Source: Methylobacterium sp. Leaf112 (GTDB taxonomy: Bacteria; Pseudomonadota; Alphaproteobacteria; Rhizobiales; Beijerinckiaceae). Taken from it: 64,000 nucleotides of DNA. Under the pieces are notes generated by a model. The model saw only the letters and a list, made by a program, of their open reading frames with translations. It was not told the DNA's origin and did not search any database. The stretch covers positions 310,829 through 374,828 of the forward strand of contig NZ_LMNG01000001.1 in the NCBI RefSeq assembly GCF_001423295.1. Direction: 5' to 3'. Made by a program: the position numbers and the translations under genes. Below, in pieces: positions 37,339 through 46,622 of the stretch (positions are counted from its first letter, which is position 1; each line of letters starts with the position of its first letter).

Positions 37339-38661
37339 ATGCTCTCAATCCCGCTTCCGCGCCTGGCGCCCCTCCTCGCCGCCCTGGCGTTCGTGCTGTT
37401 CGGCTTGACCGGGCCGGCGCGCGCGCAGCTCAACCTGCGCATCGGCGGCGGCGCGTTCCAGCCGATGCCCATCGCGGTGACCGACTTCTCCGGCGATCCG
37501 AGCCTCGGACTCCTCGTCTCCAGCGTTGTGACGAACAATCTGCGCCGCTCCGGGTATTTCGTGCCCGTCGAAAAAGCGAAGTTTCCCGAGAGCCCCGGCT
37601 TCGATGCGGTGCCGGGCTTCGACAAGTGGCGCACGGCCGGCGTGCAGGCCCTGGTGACGGGCCGGGTCTCGCGCGATCCCTCGGGCAAGCTCAAGGTCGA
37701 GTTCCGCCTGTGGGACGTGACTTCGGGCCAGCAGATGACGGGCCAGCAATACGGCGCCGACACCGCCAATGCCCGGCGCACGGGGCACCTGATCTCGGAC
37801 GCGGTCTACACCAAGATCACCGGCCTCGGCCCCTGGTTCGACAGCCGCATCGCCTTCGTGGACGAGTCCGGCTCGAAGGAGAACCGCCGCAAGCGCCTGA
37901 TGGTCATGGATCAGGACGGCGCCAACGTGCGTGCGCTGACCAACGGCGACACGGCCGTGGTGGCCCCGCGCTACTCGCCCGCGACCCAGGACATCGCCTT
38001 CATGACCCAGGCGACGGGCCAGCCGCCGCGCATCCAGGTGATCAACCTCGAAACCGGCAGCCGCCAGGCGGTGGGCAAGGCCGGCTCCATGAGCACGAGC
38101 CCGCGCTTCTCGCCCGACGGCCGACGCTTGGTCATGAGCGTTCAGGAGGGTGGCAACGCCGACATCGTGGTGATGGATCTCGGCTCAAAGGCACAGACGC
38201 CGATCACCAACGGCAACGCCATCGATACCTCGCCGACCTTCTCGCCGGACGGCAGCCAGATCGTCTTCGAATCCGATCGCGGCGGCTCGCAGCAGGTCTA
38301 CGTCATGAGCGCCACGGGCGGAAACCCGACCCGGATCTCGTTCGGCGAAGGTTCGGCGTCGCAGCCGGCCTGGTCGCCACGGGGCGACCTCATCGCCTTC
38401 ACCCGCCAGCGCAAGGGCGGCTTCGCCATCTGCGTGATGAAGCCGGACGGCTCGGGCGAGCGCGTGCTCACGGAAGGCTTCCACAACGAAGGCCCGACCT
38501 TCGCGCCCAACGGCCAGTACGTGCTGTTCTTCCGCGATCCCGGCGGCCAGGGCGGCGGCAAGCTCTACATGGTCGACATCACCGGCAAGGTGGAGCAACC
38601 GGTGCCGACGCCGTCCTACGCGTCCGATCCGACGTGGTCGCCGCTGCTGGCGGGCAAGTAG
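37339..38661 (+). CDS. tolB: Tol-Pal translocation protein TolB
   Basis: Periplasmic partner of Pal. 440 aa from ATG 37339; the signal peptide is LAALAFVLFGLTGPARAQ. N-terminal TolB domain (AVTDFSGDPSLGLLVSSVVT) followed by beta-propeller repeats of the form SPDGxxIVF (FSPDGRRLVMSVQEGG, FSPDGSQIVFESDRGG). Converges with the NTase gene 17 bases after the stop, so no pal follows here. Confidence 0.95.
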   Translation: MLSIPLPRLAPLLAALAFVLFGLTGPARAQLNLRIGGGAFQPMPIAVTDFSGDPSLGLLVSSVVTNNLRRSGYFVPVEKAKFPESPGFDAVPGFDKWRTAGVQALVTGRVSRDPSGKLKVEFRLWDVTSGQQMTGQQYGADTANARRTGHLISDAVYTKITGLGPWFDSRIAFVDESGSKENRRKRLMVMDQDGANVRALTNGDTAVVAPRYSPATQDIAFMTQATGQPPRIQVINLETGSRQAVGKAGSMSTSPRFSPDGRRLVMSVQEGGNADIVVMDLGSKAQTPITNGNAIDTSPTFSPDGSQIVFESDRGGSQQVYVMSATGGNPTRISFGEGSASQPAWSPRGDLIAFTRQRKGGFAICVMKPDGSGERVLTEGFHNEGPTFAPNGQYVLFFRDPGGQGGGKLYMVDITGKVEQPVPTPSYASDPTWSPLLAGK

Positions 38662-38678
38662 GACCGGGCAAATCAGGG

Positions 38679-39740
38679 CTACCAGTCCGGCTCGAGGCGG
38701 GGCGGCGCCAAGGCCGTATCCCGTCTCGTGGCGGCGGTCAGCAGCGTGGCCTGCTCGCGCAGGGCGCGCGGCAGGGCGGCCAGGGCTGGATCGTCGAAGC
38801 GCAGGTGCGGGAGGCGGCTGGTCACGAGACCCGCGATGAGTTTCGCCTGTGCCTGATCGCGCAGCCGCTTGACTGGCTCGCGGTCCTCGCGGCCCGCGAG
38901 CCAGAGCTTGTGGAGGGCGAACGCCCGTGGGTCGGGAACCACCATGGTCAGGGGGTAGCCGCGTGCGTCGATGACCGTTGCCGTGGCCTTTGGACAGCTC
39001 ACAAGCCAGCCCAACCCCTCGATCTCCGCCGCTTCGAGGTCCGTCGCCTCGGTCCCGATCCGGCTTCGCAGTGGCTTGGCCATCCGATCCTTCATCGCCG
39101 GCATGATGAGATCGACGAGGTAGCCGTCCCGGTTGACCGCCCGGACCCCGCTCCGCCCCAGGACCTCGAACGAGCGATCGACCTTTCGCAGGAGGCCCAC
39201 CACACCCGTGGCCGAGACCTCGGGCGCGAGGAGCCGGAGGGAACGCCGCGCGTCGAACAGGAGATCGACATCCGCCGTCGCGAGATGCGCACCGGCGATC
39301 TGCACGCCTGCCAGCCGTTCGTAGGCGAACAGGGCATTCGTCCCCACGACCTCGATACCGGCCCCGATGAGCCCGGCTTGGTCCAGGGCGCGAAGGATAC
39401 GCGCCGCGATCACGGGCAGGCGCCCGAGGTTCAGGGCGCGATTGACCGGCGCCATGGCGTCGAGACGTGCGGTGAGGCCCGCGATCCGCTCCTGTAGCTG
39501 CGCCCGTCCCTCATGGAACCCGGTGGCCATCGCCTCCGTCTCGGGTGTGCGCGGCCCGAGGGATTTCCAGGCCTCGTACCGCTTCCGGTAAAGGTAGTCG
39601 CGCCCACCCACGGTCTTCCACGACATCGAGCCCCTGTACCGTCGCGCCCACTCGCCCCGCGCCATCGCGAAGCTTGAGAACACTTGGTCGACATCGATGG
39701 TCTGCCGTGCCTGATCGCCATTCAAGTCACTGAGGGACAT
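38679..39740 (-). CDS. GSU2403-type nucleotidyltransferase-fold protein
   Basis: 353 aa from ATG 39740. The NTase core VGTNALFAYERLAG followed by TADVDLLFD is the hG-T...D-x-D pattern of the NTP_transf_8/GSU2403 family. Helical N-terminal half (QVFSSFAMARGEWARRYRGS) and a C-terminal helical region. Function of the family is not established; some NTase-fold families act as antitoxins or toxins, which is only a possibility here. Its upstream 130 bases contain two paired inverted repeats. Confidence 0.75.
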   Translation of the reverse strand: MSLSDLNGDQARQTIDVDQVFSSFAMARGEWARRYRGSMSWKTVGGRDYLYRKRYEAWKSLGPRTPETEAMATGFHEGRAQLQERIAGLTARLDAMAPVNRALNLGRLPVIAARILRALDQAGLIGAGIEVVGTNALFAYERLAGVQIAGAHLATADVDLLFDARRSLRLLAPEVSATGVVGLLRKVDRSFEVLGRSGVRAVNRDGYLVDLIMPAMKDRMAKPLRSRIGTEATDLEAAEIEGLGWLVSCPKATATVIDARGYPLTMVVPDPRAFALHKLWLAGREDREPVKRLRDQAQAKLIAGLVTSRLPHLRFDDPALAALPRALREQATLLTAATRRDTALAPPRLEPDW

Positions 39741-39741
39741 C

Positions 39742-39866
39742 GGATTATCCCTAAAGCAGGCGTTTACTGCCGCCAGAGGGATAATGACGCAACCCAAGCC
39801 GAGAAGCGACTGATTTTGCAGCGATTATCCATATTCCGACGAGAATGGTACGCGGGAGGGATAATC
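39742..39866 (-). promoter_or_regulatory. Paired inverted-repeat array upstream of the NTase gene
   Basis: Four related half-sites: GGATTATCCC at 39742-39751, GGGATAAT at 39778-39785, GATTATCC at 39823-39830 and GGATAATC at 39859-39866. The first/second and third/fourth form inverted pairs with starts 36 bases apart, and the second pair is offset about 81 bases from the first. They fill the gap between the MFS stop (39873) and the NTase start, so they are likely operators or hairpins controlling that gene. Confidence 0.6.
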
Positions 39867-39872
39867 GGCGCC

Positions 39873-41105
39873 TCACTCCACCGGCAGCAGCCGGTCCCGC
39901 GCCTTGAGCGCCGGGAAGATCCGCCCCCAGGCGGCGGCCACAAGCAGCGTCGCGAGGCCGCCGAGCACCACCGCCGGGACGGCACCGATGAGGGCGGCCA
40001 GGGTTCCCGATTCGAACTCGCCGAGTTCGTTGGAGGCGCCGATGAAGACGGTGTTCACCGCCGAGACCCGGCCGCGCATGGCGTCGGGCGTCTCGCCCTG
40101 GACGAAGGTCTGGCGGACATAGACGCTGATCATGTCGGCGGCCCCCGTCACGAACAGGCAGGCCATGGACAGGGGAAGAGAAGTCGAGAGACCGAAGCCG
40201 ATCGTGGCGAGGCCGAACACCCCGACGGCCTGGAGCATGCGGAGCCCGGCATGGCGCTGGAGCGGCCGGTAGGCGAGATAGACGGCCACCAGCACGGCCC
40301 CGGCCGCCGGCATGCTGCGGAGCGCCCCGAGGCCGAGGGGGCCGACATGCAGCACCTCGGCGGCGAAGATCGGCAGGAGGGCGGTGGCGCCGCCGAGTAG
40401 CACCGCCACGAGATCGAGGCTGATGGCGCCGAGCACCACCGGGTGGTCGCGGATGTAGGTGAGGCCGGCCGACAGGGTCGCCCAGGTCACCGGCGGACGC
40501 TCGGTGACGGGCGCGGGGCGGAAGCGGATGGCCGCGATGAGGGCGCTGGCGAGGGCGAAACTGAACGCGGCCGTGCCGAACACCACGGCCGGGCCGAGGA
40601 CGTAGAGGAGGCCACCCAGTGCCGGCCCGAGGATCGACGCGCTCTGCCACAGCGAGGCGTTCCAGGCGATGGCCGAACCGAACAGGGGGCGCGGCACCAG
40701 GGTCGGCAGCAGGGCCTGGAGGGCCGGGTTGGCGAAGGCGCGGCCGGTGCCGATGACCACCACGAGGGCGTAGATCGGCCAGATCGCGCCCGTGCCGTAA
40801 TGGGCGAAGGCCAGGAGCCCGAGATCGGCCGCCGCGAGGGTGGCGTAGGCCAGGGACGCCACGAGGCGGCGGTCGTAGGTGTCGGCGACATGCCCCGTGA
40901 CCAGGGCCGAGAGCATGGCGGGCAGAAAGCTCGCCAGCCCCACGAGGCCGAGCGCCAGGGCCGAATGGGTCAGGTCGTAGACGAACCAGCCCACCGCGAC
41001 GGCCTGCATCTGGAAGGCGAGGCCGGTGAGGAAGCGGGCGGCGCCGTACAGGCGAAAGTCGCCGTTGCGGAACACGCTCCAGCGCGGCGCGGAAGGTTCG
41101 GTCAT
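39873..41105 (-). CDS. MFS transporter, MFS_3/EntS-like exporter
   Basis: 410 aa, about 12 membrane helices. The MFS_3 pattern is visible: GAARFLTGLAFQMQAVAVGW, VGLASFLPAMLSALVTGHVA with the loop motif DTYDRRL, and a repeated second half (LGALRSMPAAGAVLVAVYLA). Related members export siderophores or drugs; the substrate is unknown. It follows the DsbD gene by 28 bases, so the two may be co-transcribed. Confidence 0.88.
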   Translation of the reverse strand: MTEPSAPRWSVFRNGDFRLYGAARFLTGLAFQMQAVAVGWFVYDLTHSALALGLVGLASFLPAMLSALVTGHVADTYDRRLVASLAYATLAAADLGLLAFAHYGTGAIWPIYALVVVIGTGRAFANPALQALLPTLVPRPLFGSAIAWNASLWQSASILGPALGGLLYVLGPAVVFGTAAFSFALASALIAAIRFRPAPVTERPPVTWATLSAGLTYIRDHPVVLGAISLDLVAVLLGGATALLPIFAAEVLHVGPLGLGALRSMPAAGAVLVAVYLAYRPLQRHAGLRMLQAVGVFGLATIGFGLSTSLPLSMACLFVTGAADMISVYVRQTFVQGETPDAMRGRVSAVNTVFIGASNELGEFESGTLAALIGAVPAVVLGGLATLLVAAAWGRIFPALKARDRLLPVE

Positions 41106-41133
41106 CGGGTCCGTCGGATCGTCGTCGGGTCGC

Positions 41134-43287
41134 TCAGCGCTCCTGTGGGGCCAAGGCGGCGCTGCGGGGCAGGGCGGGCAGGATCGCGAGAGCGTCCAGC
41201 ACCGTCCCGGCCGTCAGGATTTGTGGGAGGACCACGGGGGCGGTCTTGCTCGCATAGAGGAGGTAGAGCGGCACGCCGCTTCGGCCGTGACGGGCGAGGA
41301 ACGCGGTGATCTCGGGGTTCTGATTGGTCCAGTCGCCCTTGAGGTAGACCACGCCGCGCGCCGACAGCGCGTCGCGCACGGCTTGCGTCCCCAAGGCCGT
41401 GCGTTCGTTGACCTGACACGAGATGCACCACGCCGCCGTCATGTTGACGAAGACGGGTCGGCCCTCCGCCAGCAGCGCGTCGAGCCGCGCCTGGGTGAAC
41501 GCCTCCGTGCCGTCCGCGCGCGCGACCGCGCCGGCGCGGTCGTGGGACAGGTTCAGGGTGAGGAGAGCGAGACCCGCGAGGGTGGCCAACGCCGTGCCCC
41601 GCGCGATCCAGCTCCAGGCCGGGCGGGCGCCGTGCCCGCGCTCCCAAACCCACGCGGCGAAGCCCACGAGCACGAGGCCGAACAGGGCGGCGAGCAGCCC
41701 GGACGGTCCGACCTGCTGCGCCAGCACCCAGATCAGCCACGCCGCCGTGGCGTAGATCGGGAAAGCCAGGACGCCCTTCAGAACATCCATCCAGGCACCG
41801 GGGCGCGGCAGGGCGCGCAGGGCGGCGGGCCATGCAGTCAGGACGAGGAAGGGCAAGGCGAGGCCGAAGCCGAGGCTCGCGAACACCGCCAGACCCACGG
41901 CCGGGGCCTGCGTCAGGGCGAACCCCACGGCCGACCCCATGAAGGGCGCCGTGCAGGGGGTCGCCACCACTGTGGCCAGTACGCCGGTGAAGAACGAGCC
42001 CTGCAACCCCGCGCGGCGGGTCAGGCCGTCGCCGAGCCCGGCGATGCCGCCGCCGAGATGAACGACCCCGGACAGGCTCAGACCCATGCCGAACAGGAGA
42101 TAGGCGAGGGCTGCCACCACCACGGGCGATTGTAGCTGGAAGCCCCAGCCGATGCCGGCGCCCGCGCCCTTCAGGCCGATGAGCAGACCCGCGAGACCGA
42201 GAAACGCCGCGAGCACCCCGGCCGTGTAGGCGACGCCGTGCAGGCGGACCCGGGCCGGGGGTTCCCCGGAATGTCGCACGAGGCTCAGGATCTTGATGGA
42301 CAACACCGGGAACACGCACGGCATCAGGTTGAGCACGAGGCCGCCCAGGAATGCGAGGCCGACGGCGCTCCACAGGGTCAGGCCGTCCTCCTCCTGCGGA
42401 ATCGGCGGGGCGGCCAGGGCGTCCGTGGCGGGGGCGGCGATGGCGGGCGCCTCGCCGACGGCATAGGCGCGCCGGATGGGTCCCTCGGGCGTCGTCTCGT
42501 CGAAGGTGAGGACGCCGGGAAGCGTCGCCGGCGCCGCGTCGTCGGGATTGCCCCGAACCAGCGCGAGCCGAAGGCCGGCGGAGTCGATCCGCAGGTCCTG
42601 CGCGGCCGCGTTCTCGATGGCGGTCTCCGCATAGGGAAAGAACGCCACCCTCGAGACGGAATCGGGTGCGAGGCTCGGCGCCTCCATCGTCAGGGTCAGG
42701 CGATCCTTCGCGGCGATGGTCCGCACCGGCCAGGGCGACGGCACCGGCAGGGCGGCGCGGGCCTGCGCGAACAGCGCGCGGGTCTGCGGATTGGTGCCGG
42801 TGCTGGTTCCGGCCTGCGCCACCGGAAGGGCGAGGCGCAGGTCCGCCGTGCCCGGCACGCATTCTCGTTCGCAGACGAGGTAGCTCAGATGGGCCTTAAG
42901 GGTCACGGGCTTGCCCGGCGCCAGGGCCTCGGGCGGCGTCACCTGCGCCAGCAGGACGGTCTCGCCCTCGTAGCCGAAGTTCATCAGGTGGGCGACGGGG
43001 ATGCGGTGGGGTGCCGGCCAGTCGAGGGCCCCGGCCGCGAAACCCGCGGGCAATGACCAGCCGACCTCGGGCGGCAGGCCCGAATCCCCGGGGTTGCGCC
43101 AGTAGACGTGCCAGTTCGGCCGCATCACCATGCGGATGCCGACGGTGAAGGGCTCGCCGGGGCGGATCGCGGCGGGTTCGGCCACGAGGCTCGCGGTGAC
43201 GAGGTCGGACGGGAGCTTGAGCCCCTGGGCGGACGCGCCGACGAGGCCGGACAGGCTGAGCGCCAGCAAGGCGAGGAACCGGATCAT
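41134..43287 (-). CDS. dsbD: DsbD-type thiol:disulfide interchange protein (ScsB-like)
   Basis: Moves reducing power from cytoplasmic thioredoxin to the periplasm. 717 aa from ATG 43287; an open frame upstream to 44700 is antisense to bdhA. Signal LALLALSLSGLVGASA; N-terminal periplasmic domain with CEREC; membrane domain with MPCVFPVLS and VATPCTAPFMG, the conserved transmembrane Cys pair; C-terminal thioredoxin domain with WCISCQ. Divergent from bdhA. Confidence 0.93.
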   Translation of the reverse strand: MIRFLALLALSLSGLVGASAQGLKLPSDLVTASLVAEPAAIRPGEPFTVGIRMVMRPNWHVYWRNPGDSGLPPEVGWSLPAGFAAGALDWPAPHRIPVAHLMNFGYEGETVLLAQVTPPEALAPGKPVTLKAHLSYLVCERECVPGTADLRLALPVAQAGTSTGTNPQTRALFAQARAALPVPSPWPVRTIAAKDRLTLTMEAPSLAPDSVSRVAFFPYAETAIENAAAQDLRIDSAGLRLALVRGNPDDAAPATLPGVLTFDETTPEGPIRRAYAVGEAPAIAAPATDALAAPPIPQEEDGLTLWSAVGLAFLGGLVLNLMPCVFPVLSIKILSLVRHSGEPPARVRLHGVAYTAGVLAAFLGLAGLLIGLKGAGAGIGWGFQLQSPVVVAALAYLLFGMGLSLSGVVHLGGGIAGLGDGLTRRAGLQGSFFTGVLATVVATPCTAPFMGSAVGFALTQAPAVGLAVFASLGFGLALPFLVLTAWPAALRALPRPGAWMDVLKGVLAFPIYATAAWLIWVLAQQVGPSGLLAALFGLVLVGFAAWVWERGHGARPAWSWIARGTALATLAGLALLTLNLSHDRAGAVARADGTEAFTQARLDALLAEGRPVFVNMTAAWCISCQVNERTALGTQAVRDALSARGVVYLKGDWTNQNPEITAFLARHGRSGVPLYLLYASKTAPVVLPQILTAGTVLDALAILPALPRSAALAPQER

Positions 43288-43440
43288 GACGTCCCTGTGC
43301 GTCGCCCGTGACGATGGGGCGTCGCCCGTCGCTATAGCACGCCGCGCCCGGGGCCGAGCGCATCGACTTGCCGCGCCCCATCGGGCAGGATTTTGCCAGT
43401 GATGAATGGCGCGCGTCGCCGCGCGATCCGGGAGATCTCC

Positions 43441-44226
43441 ATGAGCCTCAAGAGCAAGACCGCAATCGTGACCGGCTCCACGAGCGGCATCGGCCTCGCC
43501 ATCGCGCGGGGCTTCGCCCGGGAAGGCGCCGACGTGGTGCTGAACGGGTTCGGGTCGCCGGACGCCATCGAGACGGCCCGGGCCGGGATCGAATCCGAGT
43601 TCGGCGTGCGGGCGATCCACTCGGCCGCCGACATGACCAAGCCCGACGAGATCGCCGGCATGATCACCCTCGCGGAGGAGACCTTCGGGGCCGTCGACAT
43701 CCTCGTCAACAACGCCGGCGTTCAGTACGTCTCGCCCATCGAGGACTTTCCGCCGGAGAAGTGGGAGCTCATCATCGCGCTCAATCTCTCCTCGGCGTTC
43801 TACACCATGCGGGCCGCCATTCCGGGCATGAAGAAGCGGGGCTGGGGGCGGATCATCAACACCGCCTCGGCCCATTCCCTCGTGGCCTCGCCGTTCAAGT
43901 CGGCCTACGTGGCGGCCAAGCACGGCATCGCCGGCCTCACCAAGAGCGCGGGCCTGGAACTCGCCACCCACGGCATCACGGTGAACTGCATCTCGCCGGG
44001 CTATGTCTGGACCCCCCTGGTGGAGAGCCAGATCCCCGACACCATGAAGGCGCGCGGGCTGACCGAGGAGCAGGTCATCAACGACGTGCTGCTCAAGGCC
44101 CAGCCGACCAAGGAATTCGTCACCGTCGATCAGGTCGCGGCGCTCGCGGTGTTCCTGTGCTCGGACGCGGCGAGCCAGATGACGGGCGCCAACCTCGCCA
44201 TGGATGGCGGCTGGACGGCGCAGTAG
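43441..44226 (+). CDS. bdhA: 3-hydroxybutyrate dehydrogenase
   Basis: SDR enzyme that interconverts 3-hydroxybutyrate and acetoacetate with NAD, part of PHB turnover. 261 aa from ATG 43441. Nucleotide motif TGSTSGIGLAIA, NNAG (VNNAGVQYVSPIEDF), catalytic Ser and Tyr-x3-Lys (YVAAK) and ISPGYVWTPLVESQIPDT, matching BDH. Divergent from dsbD; a strong hairpin follows the stop. Confidence 0.93.
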   Translation: MSLKSKTAIVTGSTSGIGLAIARGFAREGADVVLNGFGSPDAIETARAGIESEFGVRAIHSAADMTKPDEIAGMITLAEETFGAVDILVNNAGVQYVSPIEDFPPEKWELIIALNLSSAFYTMRAAIPGMKKRGWGRIINTASAHSLVASPFKSAYVAAKHGIAGLTKSAGLELATHGITVNCISPGYVWTPLVESQIPDTMKARGLTEEQVINDVLLKAQPTKEFVTVDQVAALAVFLCSDAASQMTGANLAMDGGWTAQ

Positions 44227-44238
44227 GACGCTCCGGGT

Positions 44239-44263
44239 CGCGCCGCCCCGGTGGGGCGGCGCG
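44239..44263 (+). terminator. Perfect 11-bp hairpin between bdhA and the CsbD-like gene
   Basis: CGCGCCGCCCC at 44239-44249 pairs perfectly with GGGGCGGCGCG at 44253-44263 across a 3-base loop. It lies between two converging stops, 13 bases after bdhA. Confidence 0.65.
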
Positions 44264-44272
44264 TTGGACTCT

Positions 44273-44626
44273 TCAGCGGCGGTGGAGCAGCAGGGCGAGG
44301 CCGTAGCCGACGGCGCCCGCGAGCAGGAGCGCGATGAAGGGATTCTCCTCCACCCGCGTCTCGACGGCCCTGGTGCCATCGCGGAAATAGGCGCCGCCAC
44401 GATCCTGAATGCGCTCGTAGGCGTCGCCGGCGTAGTCGCTGACGTTGTCGGCGACGTCGCGCACGGTGTCCTTGGCCTGGCCGTAGGCGTCCTGGGCGCG
44501 CCCCTGCGCCTCGCGGTAGCGCCCCTCGACGGAGTCGCGCTGTGACCCGAGGGCGTCGCCCACGGCCCCCTGCACGCGGCCGCCGAGATCCTTGGCGGTT
44601 CCGACGATGCGATCCGTGTCCACCAT
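44273..44626 (-). CDS. CsbD-like stress protein with C-terminal membrane anchor
   Basis: 117 aa from ATG 44626. N-terminal helical CsbD-like part (RIVGTAKDLGGRVQGAVGDA) and a repeat-rich amphipathic helix (REAQGRAQDAYGQAKDTVRD), then one membrane segment (PFIALLLAGAVGYGLALLL), as in DUF883/ElaB-type proteins. Stress-related role by family only. Converges with bdhA. Confidence 0.8.
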   Translation of the reverse strand: MVDTDRIVGTAKDLGGRVQGAVGDALGSQRDSVEGRYREAQGRAQDAYGQAKDTVRDVADNVSDYAGDAYERIQDRGGAYFRDGTRAVETRVEENPFIALLLAGAVGYGLALLLHRR

Positions 44627-44696
44627 GATGCGTCTCCTCGTTGAGCTTCGATGCGGGTTCGATGCCGCCGGGGCGTGGCACGCCCGCATCCGACGT

Positions 44697-45377
44697 TCAC
44701 AGAACGCCCGAGATCCGATTGGGCACCGCATCGATCGGATTTTCTCGGTGCTTCCCGCCGACAGGGTGAACCGACCGTCCCGCGAGGAGTCCGCGGGCCA
44801 CCGTCACCAGGGCGGCCGCCAGGGTCTCGACGGCCGGTGCGCGCCGCAACCCGAGACGCCCGGTCGGCGGTAGGGGCGGAACGTGGACGAAGAGCACCGG
44901 GATGTTCTCGGCCAGCGCCCGGTAATACGCGGCGTTGCAGAGGTAGCGGCCGGCATCATGGGACGGGATCGCCCGGATGCCGTTGCGGCGCAGGGCCACG
45001 AGGGCCTGCGCGGCGACGTGCGCGCGGCGCTCTGACGGTCCGTCCGCCGACAGGGCGAGACATCGCGCAAGGGCCCCCGATGCGTCCGGGAATAGCCGGC
45101 TCGCCCGGTTTCGCGCCCGAAACTCGACCCGGACCCGCGTGGCGCGGCGCGCCACGCCCAGCATCAGCACGGCGGCCGGTGGCTCCGTGAGGGCGGGAAC
45201 CAGATGGGTCGGAATGGCCCCATAGGTGGTGGGTAGGACGAGGAGGCGGACATCGCCGCCCGCGAGGCCGTGGCGGCGGGCGAGGGCGACGAGGCGGCGC
45301 GCCACCACGGCGCTCGGGTTCACGGGCACGCCGGGGAACGGCCCGAACCCGGTGACGAGGAGGTGGCCCCGGCTCAA
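44697..45377 (-). CDS. Pyroglutamyl-peptidase I-like protein
   Basis: 226 aa. Catalytic triad positions of the family are visible: Glu in RVRVEFRARN, Cys in YLCNAAYY and His in FVHVP. Starts VTGFGPFPGVPVNPSAVVAR, the standard opening after a few residues. No ATG or GTG is available; the likely start is TTG at 45377, which overlaps the meaB stop (TTGA). Removes N-terminal pyroglutamate if active. Confidence 0.75.
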   Translation of the reverse strand: MSRGHLLVTGFGPFPGVPVNPSAVVARRLVALARRHGLAGGDVRLLVLPTTYGAIPTHLVPALTEPPAAVLMLGVARRATRVRVEFRARNRASRLFPDASGALARCLALSADGPSERRAHVAAQALVALRRNGIRAIPSHDAGRYLCNAAYYRALAENIPVLFVHVPPLPPTGRLGLRRAPAVETLAAALVTVARGLLAGRSVHPVGGKHRENPIDAVPNRISGVL

Positions 45378-46378
45378 AGGCCGATGAGGGTGGCGATGGC
45401 CTCGGCCCCGGCGGCGGGGGAGGATTCGCCGCGCGACACCCCGGCCTCGGCCTCGGCCGTCTGACGGCGGACTTCGGCGGACCCGACGAGGCGCTGGTGC
45501 AGGCGCTCGTGGACCAGCGCCCACATCCACTTCACGTCCTGGGCGCGGCGCTTCTTGGCGATCTCGCCCGTGGCCGTGAGCTTGTTGCGGTGGTCGACGA
45601 CGCGGTCCCACATCCCGTCGAGCCCCTTGTTGTTGAGGCCCGAGACGGTGACCACGGGGGGCGTCCAGGTCGAACTCGGGGCGCTGAGGATGTGGAGGGC
45701 GGCGCGATATTCCGAGGCGGCCGCACTGGCCCGGCGCTCGCCCTCGCCGTCGTCGGCCTTGTTGACGGCGATCATGTCGGCGAGTTCGATGATGCCCTTC
45801 TTGATTCCCTGCAACTCGTCGCCGGCGCCCGGCAGCATGAGGACGAGGAAGAAGTCGGTGAGATCGGCCACCGCCGTCTCCGACTGGCCGACGCCCACGG
45901 TCTCGACCAGGATCACGTCGAACCCCGCCGCCTCGCAGAGCAGCATGGTCTCGCGGGTCTTGGCCGCGACGCCCCCGAGGGTTCCCGACGAGGGGGAGGG
46001 GCGGATGAAGGCGTTGGGATCCAGTGCCAGGCGCGCCATGCGGGTCTTGTCGCCGAGGATCGAGCCGCCCGTGCGCGTCGAGGACGGATCGACGGCCAGC
46101 ACCGCCACCTTGTGGCCGGCGGCCGTGAGATTGGCGCCCAGCGCGTCGATGGTCGTCGACTTGCCCACCCCCGGCACTCCGGTGATCCCGACCCGGATCG
46201 CGCGGCCGGTCTGGGGTAGCACCGCAGCGATGAGGTCCCGCGCCACGGCGCGATGGTCGGCGCGCTTCGATTCCGCCAGGGTGATGGCGCGGGCGAGGGC
46301 AGCCCGGTCGCCGGCCAGCAACCGGTTGCGCAGGGCGTCGATGTCGAGGGCGGGCGGCGGGGATGAGGAGAGGGCCAT
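45374..46378 (-). CDS. meaB: Methylmalonyl-CoA mutase-associated GTPase MeaB
   Basis: G3E GTPase that protects and reactivates methylmalonyl-CoA mutase. 334 aa from ATG 46378 (GTG at 46384 is also open). Motifs: Walker A GITGVPGVGKSTTIDALG, VLAVDPSS, ILVETVGVGQSE, and NKADD for guanine. The family was first characterised in Methylobacterium. The mutase genes are not in the window. The stop is shared with the pyroglutamyl-peptidase-like start. Confidence 0.95.
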   Translation of the reverse strand: MALSSSPPPALDIDALRNRLLAGDRAALARAITLAESKRADHRAVARDLIAAVLPQTGRAIRVGITGVPGVGKSTTIDALGANLTAAGHKVAVLAVDPSSTRTGGSILGDKTRMARLALDPNAFIRPSPSSGTLGGVAAKTRETMLLCEAAGFDVILVETVGVGQSETAVADLTDFFLVLMLPGAGDELQGIKKGIIELADMIAVNKADDGEGERRASAAASEYRAALHILSAPSSTWTPPVVTVSGLNNKGLDGMWDRVVDHRNKLTATGEIAKKRRAQDVKWMWALVHERLHQRLVGSAEVRRQTAEAEAGVSRGESSPAAGAEAIATLIGL

Positions 46379-46622
46379 GCCCACTTCTTGCCGGGCCGAC
46401 CGGCATTCGTCGAGGGGGCGTGCCGCCTATTGCGCGACGCGCCCGCCTTTGTCCGCGTCGATGTTCGGTGTGGGACTGGGGCCACAGGCGCGCCTATGCC
46501 CGCAATCCACACGGCCCACGGCCACGTTCGCGCCGCGCCATGGTCACGATCGTCCGCGACAGGTTAGCACCGCACGACGGCCGGGTTTCCCGGCCCTCCA
46601 CCGCCCAGGGTTGTCAGACCGC

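Noticed and set aside
43288..44700. Upstream extension of the dsbD open frame to 44700
   Set aside because: It runs antisense through bdhA; the signal peptide of DsbD begins at 43287.
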